A stretch of DNA of 64,000 nucleotides from Fasciolopsis buskii (Eukaryota > Platyhelminthes > Trematoda > Plagiorchiida > Fasciolidae): positions 1 to 64,000 of the forward strand of contig LUCM01004899.1 in NCBI GenBank assembly GCA_008360955.1, given 5' to 3'. Below, piece by piece: positions 61,825-64,000 of the stretch; the first letter of the stretch is position 1, and each line of letters starts with the position of its first letter. A program made the translations under genes and the position numbers. A model generated the notes under the pieces. The model saw only the letters and a list, made by a program, of their open reading frames with translations. It ran no database searches and was not told where the DNA came from.

Positions 61825-62382
61825 GTAGGTTTGGTACCTATAAGGAGGACTTCGTTAAAAACAGCGCACTGGTTTCATGGTGTTTTGTATCATAGTTAAA
61901 TGTAGGTAATCAGATAAATATTCATGTTTGGTGGTGCATTGTAATCTTAATTGTTTGTATGGGGCTTAGGTTGTTTGCCCACTGTGTGCTAGGTTTGTTG
62001 TTATCGTGGCTGATAGTGCGAAGCAGCATATGTATATGCATATATGAATGTTTATTGATATTGTTGGTTGTATACGGGTGAGTGAACAACACTTTCTCGA
62101 AATACTGAAGATATATATGTATATTTAGCAGACAAAAGCAAAACTATATAAAAGTTCTCGTGAAAACCTCAAATTATTTCCAACTTCATGTATGACTTCC
62201 TTCTTCACTGAGCTTACTAAGGGTTATGCCTGCTGTTTTGCAGCTCAGCATTTCTCGGCCTTAGTGACAAAAATAGACGCCGACGAATGCATCAAACTAA
62301 ATGATGGGCAGATCCTATAAGAGTCTGATTGTGGAAACGTTTAATTACTACAGTTCTGTGTTACTTTCATAAACGGCTCAGG

Positions 62383-62661
62383 TTATCTTGCGATCGAAGG
62401 TATTTCGACAGAGTGAGGCACCCGAATGATGGTTGAGTCGGATATCCAGTGACAGAATTTTATAAGCTGAGACTCCTCATCAAGACGACAAACGGAATCG
62501 TTCATCATCCGGATAGGAGGACCAGTTAATAGTTGGAACTGGTTGAAGTAATTATTGGGAACTGATGAAAACCACAGTCGGAACGGCAGTTCCTGATCAC
62601 TACTCATTAATTCAATTAGCTTTCTCTTGTAGTTCGGTTTGACTTTCTCTGAAGATGCCAT
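62383..62661 (-). CDS. Candidate terminal exon or small ORF, product unknown
   Basis: A 92-codon minus-strand frame starts at an ATG at 62661, preceded by an in-frame TGA; an acceptor-like TCTTCAG also lies inside the first codons. The text is non-repetitive with mixed composition (for example QELPFRLWFSSVPNNYFNQF) and ends at TAA. An ATTAAA polyadenylation variant lies about 45 bases beyond the stop on the same strand. Codon choice looks varied rather than driven by a repeat. It could be the last exon of a gene entering from the right. No domain is recognised. Confidence 0.3.
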   Translation of the reverse strand: MASSEKVKPNYKRKLIELMSSDQELPFRLWFSSVPNNYFNQFQLLTGPPIRMMNDSVCRLDEESQLIKFCHWISDSTIIRVPHSVEIPSIAR

Positions 62662-62669
62662 TCAAGCAA

Positions 62670-64000
62670 TTATTGATCTTATCTCCTCATAGTCACAATT
62701 TTTCCCACGTAAATTGACTTAATTGTCTCCGAAGTTCAGCTTATCTCAGTAATTCACCAAGTGGTGGGCTGTGGATTTTTCTAAATCACGTTTTCCGTGG
62801 CAAACAGTAGCAAATATCAGGGATCAATCATTAGGAAGTTACCGAGGAAGTCCTTGTGAGCCATTTTAAGTTTAACAAGATCTAGGCAAAACGTCTGTGA
62901 AAATAAATAATAGAGTCGTTGTAGAAACAAAAAGCAGCATTTTATGGATAGGTATTGACAGCCGTATTATTTCAGCCCTTACGTCGACACGAAACACCAG
63001 AAGGGCAAGCGGTAGAAGTTTCAAATTGACAAAACTCACTTAGGCTCATCCAACGTAGATCTGTCCACGGAAACCTGTCATTCAGACTTATCTAGGTTTA
63101 AAACTCCAGCTTAAACGCTTATACGAACACTTTACTAATCAGAGATGAAGACAGTGTCATCCATTTTCCAAACCTTTGTTGACTTGCTCCGTATGAACTA
63201 TTTTGGGCACCCGAATCACAGTTCTCGGGTCCATTCTGCCCTACTTACTAATACCATTTAAAGGCCTTCTGTGTTTACGTTTACCTAACGTTCTGTGCAG
63301 ATAGTTCGCTCTGTGACAAACGTAAGCGATTTAGGTGTAGACCTGCAATTCTTGACGCGAATGCACACGCTGCTTTCGCTAAGCTAAGAGATATCTAAAA
63401 CCAAAGAACTTGACCATAACAGAGAAATTTATTTAGCAAAAGCCTACCATGAACCAGTCCTTTGTCGGTACACATAAAATAGCTGAAAGTTTTCAATAAC
63501 GTAAAGGACAATCCCAATGGCCATTAAGGTTTACAATTGGCCTTTTTCACTCTCGTCAGGAAAAAATAGTTAGTTCAATTGTAAGTAAACTAATGAATTG
63601 GTTAATACTGAACCTGTTTTCTTTTTCACCGTCAGCCTCAAACCTCATTCCAGACGGAAGATACTTTGACCCGAACTGCATTTGTATCTACGAGAGTTTG
63701 GCGATTATCATTAGGGCGGAACAGCATGACCGCGTGCGCCTAGCTGGACTGTCGTGTCTCAGATGACGTTCGGCTATTCACAGTCACCCGTACGGATTAA
63801 CGGACCACTTCGGTCACGTGTCCATCTCGGCTCCCAACGCCGTTGACTAAGAGCAGCTGCCAATTGCAATAAAACAAATCGCCGTGATTGTTCCGTAACG
63901 TAGTTGACATTTAACCCCCTTGGGATTGGAATATGGTGCATATGTGCTTTTGTGACTGGGTTTGTTTGCTGCCCGCGAGTGTCACCTTTTTGCAGTCGAT
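62670..64000. other. No assignable gene
   Basis: No frame of note on either strand. If the 62.4 kb minus exon is real, upstream exons would lie here or beyond the window; none could be picked out. Confidence 0.45.

Noticed and set aside
1..64000. CRISPR array, rRNA, operon or bacterial defence system
   Set aside because: No regularly spaced direct repeats, rRNA-like sequence or tightly packed coding frames; the gene content and introns are those of an animal genome.

Overview
The window is eukaryotic nuclear DNA and is probably from a digenean fluke or a closely related flatworm. It is AT-rich, has few genes and long non-coding stretches, and carries decayed non-LTR retrotransposons whose reverse transcriptase text resembles the RTE/SR2-type and CR1-type elements known from trematodes. 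It also holds several tRNA-derived SINE-like copies and TA microsatellites. No bacterial operons, CRISPR arrays or rRNA genes are present.

The one unambiguous gene is a protocadherin at about 26.7-30.65 kb on the + strand. It has seven cadherin repeats, one membrane helix and a cytoplasmic tail of about 337 residues, all in one large exon. A polyadenylation signal lies about 200 bases past its stop. A short upstream exon at 26500-26524 would splice in frame onto it.

Layout. 1-20 kb: intergenic or intronic, with a long RTE-like relic at 16.2-18.0 kb (-) and two dispersed repeats. 21.0-26.25 kb (+): small candidate exons joined by phase-compatible GT-AG introns, ending before a polyadenylation signal at 26.23 kb. 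26.5-30.9 kb: protocadherin. 31-41 kb: mostly nothing recognisable, apart from an RTE fragment at 37.6 kb. 41.3-46.5 kb: a tRNA-like repeat, a candidate membrane-protein exon (-), an RTE 3'-half relic (-) and a long inverted repeat. 47.4-55.2 kb: a tRNA-like repeat, a CR1-like relic (-), two related SINE copies and a detached copy of the CR1 tail. 54-58 kb: candidate exons on both strands and long TA repeats. 59.6-60.5 kb: a head-to-head SINE pair plus a third tRNA-like unit. 61-64 kb: weak exon candidates.

Only the protocadherin is certain as a gene. The LINE and SINE calls rest on family motifs and on internal repetition. The other coding calls are inferences from open frames and splice-site phase and should be read as hypotheses. 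I found no evidence of a new multi-gene system.
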